A stretch of DNA of 5,451 bases, taken from Candidatus Methanovirga meridionalis (GTDB lineage: Archaea; Methanobacteriota; Methanobacteria; Methanobacteriales; Methanobacteriaceae). The translations under genes and the position numbers were made by a program. The DNA lies in contig JAITPS010000119.1 in the NCBI GenBank assembly GCA_031289325.1, positions 1 through 5,451 on the forward strand, in the 5' to 3' direction. Positions 4,256 through 5,451 of this stretch are shown here, one piece after another; position 1 is the first letter of the stretch; each line of letters starts with the position of its first letter. A model generated the notes under the pieces. The model saw only the letters and a list, made by a program, of their open reading frames with translations. It did not search any database and was not told where the DNA came from.

Positions 4256-5041
4256 TCAATTAAAATGATCTAATGTAATTATTTTATCTTTTTTTAATTC
4301 TTTTGGAGGTTTTAAAGCTTTAAATTCAATTTTCTCTTCCTCAATTAATTCTTTAGCTTTTTCATCGATTGATGGAGCTACTAAAATTCCTCGAACCTTT
4401 TTTCTTTCAACTTCACTACTTTTTAAATGGCTATCTTGATTATTTTCGAAATCTGTTAGATATCTTTTCAATTGTTTCACTCCATTAACTCCTGCTTTTC
4501 TGGATTTTAATTCAAGAACCATTAAATTACCTTCTCTATCTTTTCCAAGAATATCTATAAATCCATGTTCAGTTGCATACTCTCTATTAATTGGTTTAAA
4601 TCCTTCCTCTATCATATTCGGATGTTTCATTATCATATCCCCCATATCCTTCTCATATCCAGCTAATTGAAGTTCTTGATAATCTTCAACAAGAGAATAA
4701 TTTCCAAAATGAATTTTATTTATTTCAACTTCTAATCTTTCTTTAGGAGTTCGACGAAGACTTTCAATGAATAATTTATTATTTTTAATTAAAACTCGTG
4801 ACCTTGATTTAGGTGGTTGCCAATTAACAGGTTCAACCTTTTTCTCTTGATGAATTAAAAAAGAACCATCTGGTTTAATTAAAATAATTCTTTCTCCAAA
4901 ATCAAGTTGACTTATTGCTCTTCCTTCATAAATAACTTTACAACACGCAAATATGATAATTGTTGCTTTTTTTCTTAAACCATCATTTATTAAATCAAAT
5001 GATTCATCAATAGAGGGATTTTCTAATAGTTTATACTTCAA
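4256..5041 (-). CDS. nucS: Endonuclease NucS/EndoMS
   Basis: This 261-residue protein is a full-length NucS, the archaeal/actinobacterial endonuclease that cuts mismatched (EndoMS activity) or branched/flap DNA and works with the PCNA sliding clamp; it is the usual mismatch nuclease where MutS/MutL are absent. The N-terminal DNA-binding and dimerisation domain (about 1-115) carries YEGRA with Arg 41, NWQPP with Trp 74 and the family hallmark RRTPKERLEV at 96-105. The C-terminal RecB-like PD-(D/E)xK nuclease domain has Glu 130, GFIDILG with Asp 163, ELK with Glu 177 and Lys 179, and QLKRY with Gln 190, all at a constant +3 offset from the Pyrococcus abyssi active-site numbering as I recall it. 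The C-terminus ends ITLDHFN, a degenerate PIP-like L-x-x-F motif. The start is TTG at 5041-5039, supported by GGTG five bases upstream; no in-frame ATG fits. All catalytic residues are present, so it should be active. Confidence 0.95.
   Translation of the reverse strand: MKYKLLENPSIDESFDLINDGLRKKATIIIFACCKVIYEGRAISQLDFGERIILIKPDGSFLIHQEKKVEPVNWQPPKSRSRVLIKNNKLFIESLRRTPKERLEVEINKIHFGNYSLVEDYQELQLAGYEKDMGDMIMKHPNMIEEGFKPINREYATEHGFIDILGKDREGNLMVLELKSRKAGVNGVKQLKRYLTDFENNQDSHLKSSEVERKKVRGILVAPSIDEKAKELIEEEKIEFKALKPPKELKKDKIITLDHFN
4289..4295 (+). terminator. Oligo-T terminator candidate for the aminotransferase operon
   Basis: A T7 run followed by AATTCTTTT lies about 37 bp past the plus-strand stop at 4252, preceded by a weak inverted repeat GATCA/TGATC (4254-4258 and 4266-4270). 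Archaeal RNA polymerase terminates at such oligo-T tracts. It is inside the 3' end of nucS on the other strand, so coding constraint (Lys codons) also explains it. Confidence 0.35.
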
Positions 5042-5046
5042 TATAA

Positions 5047-5050
5047 CACC
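5047..5050 (-). promoter_or_regulatory. nucS: Ribosome binding site deciding the TTG start of nucS
   Basis: On the minus strand GGTG is followed by TTATA and then TTG. GGTG matches the core of the archaeal GGAGGTGAT consensus at a spacing of 5 nt. The nearby ATG within AATGGTG is out of frame and stops after four codons, so the TTG is the initiator. Confidence 0.65.
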
Positions 5051-5107
5051 ATTTATTTTATTTTTAAATTCAAAATGATTATAATAATTCTAATTTATTA
5101 CTTAATC

Positions 5108-5116
5108 TATATATAA
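5108..5116 (-). promoter_or_regulatory. nucS: TATA box candidate of nucS
   Basis: TTATATATA on the minus strand, preceded by an A-rich TCAAAACCA that fits a BRE, is centred about 71 bp before the TTG start. It predicts a transcription start near 5086 and a leader of about 45 nt carrying the GGTG site. Confidence 0.5.
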
Positions 5117-5451
5117 TGGTTTTGATGAAGTTAAATTATTTAATTTTACAATATTATTTTATAAAAGGACAATGTCTAAATTTTTACTGATAAGTTTTAT
5201 TATCAATGCTGTCAACTTAAGAATTTTTAATTAAAATTATTTATTTTTTTTATTTATTTATTATTAGAATTAACTTGGGCATTATAATCTTTATTTCTGA
5301 AGATACGAGTTTAAAATAAGGATATAAACAGTATTAGTTGTGATTGGTATTGTATATGATCATGATTAATATTAATTTTCTTATAAGTAATATTTATATA
5401 CTCTGAAGTTTAAATTATCATAATACTATTTAAAAAAGTTAATATTAATTT
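5117..5451. other. AT-rich intergenic DNA, no gene recognised
   Basis: Neither strand carries a convincing ORF; the only reading with a purine-rich site before it (ATG at 5172, 20 codons) is too short to support. The 13-mer TTAATATTAATTT occurs at 5366-5378 and again at the window end (5439-5451). No tRNA, rRNA or mobile-element end was seen. Confidence 0.6.
5393..5400 (+). promoter_or_regulatory. Consensus archaeal TATA box, plus strand
   Basis: TTTATATA is an exact match to the methanogen TATA consensus, in a plus-strand orientation with a predicted transcription start near 5422. It would serve a gene beginning to the right of the window. In DNA this AT-rich such matches also arise by chance. 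Confidence 0.3.

Noticed and set aside
5172..5234. 20-codon ORF after AAAAGGAC
   Set aside because: The purine-rich site is at only 2-3 nt spacing, and the product is too short and without recognisable features to support a gene.

Overview
The window looks like a piece of an AT-rich euryarchaeal chromosome, most likely a methanogen of the Methanobacteriales (Methanobrevibacter-like). The reasons are very low GC with almost G/C-free intergenic DNA, an archaeal-type NucS/EndoMS endonuclease, a stand-alone class I fumarase beta subunit, archaeal TATA-type promoter elements instead of bacterial -35/-10 boxes, and ribosome binding sites matching a GATCACCTCCT 16S tail. The genus is inferred from style and was not tested.

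Layout from left to right. (1) Positions 1-549, minus strand: a gene too repetitive to show as one clean ORF, entering from its start codon at 549 and running off the left edge. It encodes two duplicated zinc ribbons followed by an acidic tail of 16-residue repeats, seen in the DNA as 48-bp tandem repeats. (2) Positions 550-1457: about 0.9 kb without a recognisable protein gene, holding several short tandem repeats, hairpins, a 180-bp stretch of about 4% GC (1141-1320), and next to it a 120-bp island of about 26% GC (1321-1440). The island carries a 19/20-bp copy of the promoter-like element found upstream of the zinc-ribbon gene, so it may be an unannotated small RNA. (3) Positions 1458-1955, minus strand: class I fumarase/tartrate dehydratase beta-type protein, whose start codon lies inside an array of 8-bp repeats. 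(4) Positions 1956-2576: divergent intergenic region with many palindromes, including a matched pair of 16-bp palindromes exactly 21 bp apart and a set of alternative hairpins. (5) Positions 2577-3731 and 3773-4252, plus strand: a PLP-dependent class I/II aminotransferase and an unrecognised 159-residue protein behind a good ribosome binding site, probably one operon. (6) Positions 4256-5041, minus strand: NucS, convergent with the previous gene (3 bp between stops), with a TTG start. (7) Positions 5042-5451: the nucS promoter region and AT-rich DNA with no gene seen.

The protein genes do not form one evident pathway: fumarase belongs to the partial reductive TCA pathway, the aminotransferase to amino-acid metabolism of unknown substrate, NucS to mismatch or branched-DNA repair. 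No convincing defence system, CRISPR array, transposase, tRNA or rRNA was seen. The best leads for something undescribed are the repeat-tailed double zinc-ribbon protein, the GC island with its duplicated promoter-like element, and the palindrome cluster upstream of the aminotransferase.
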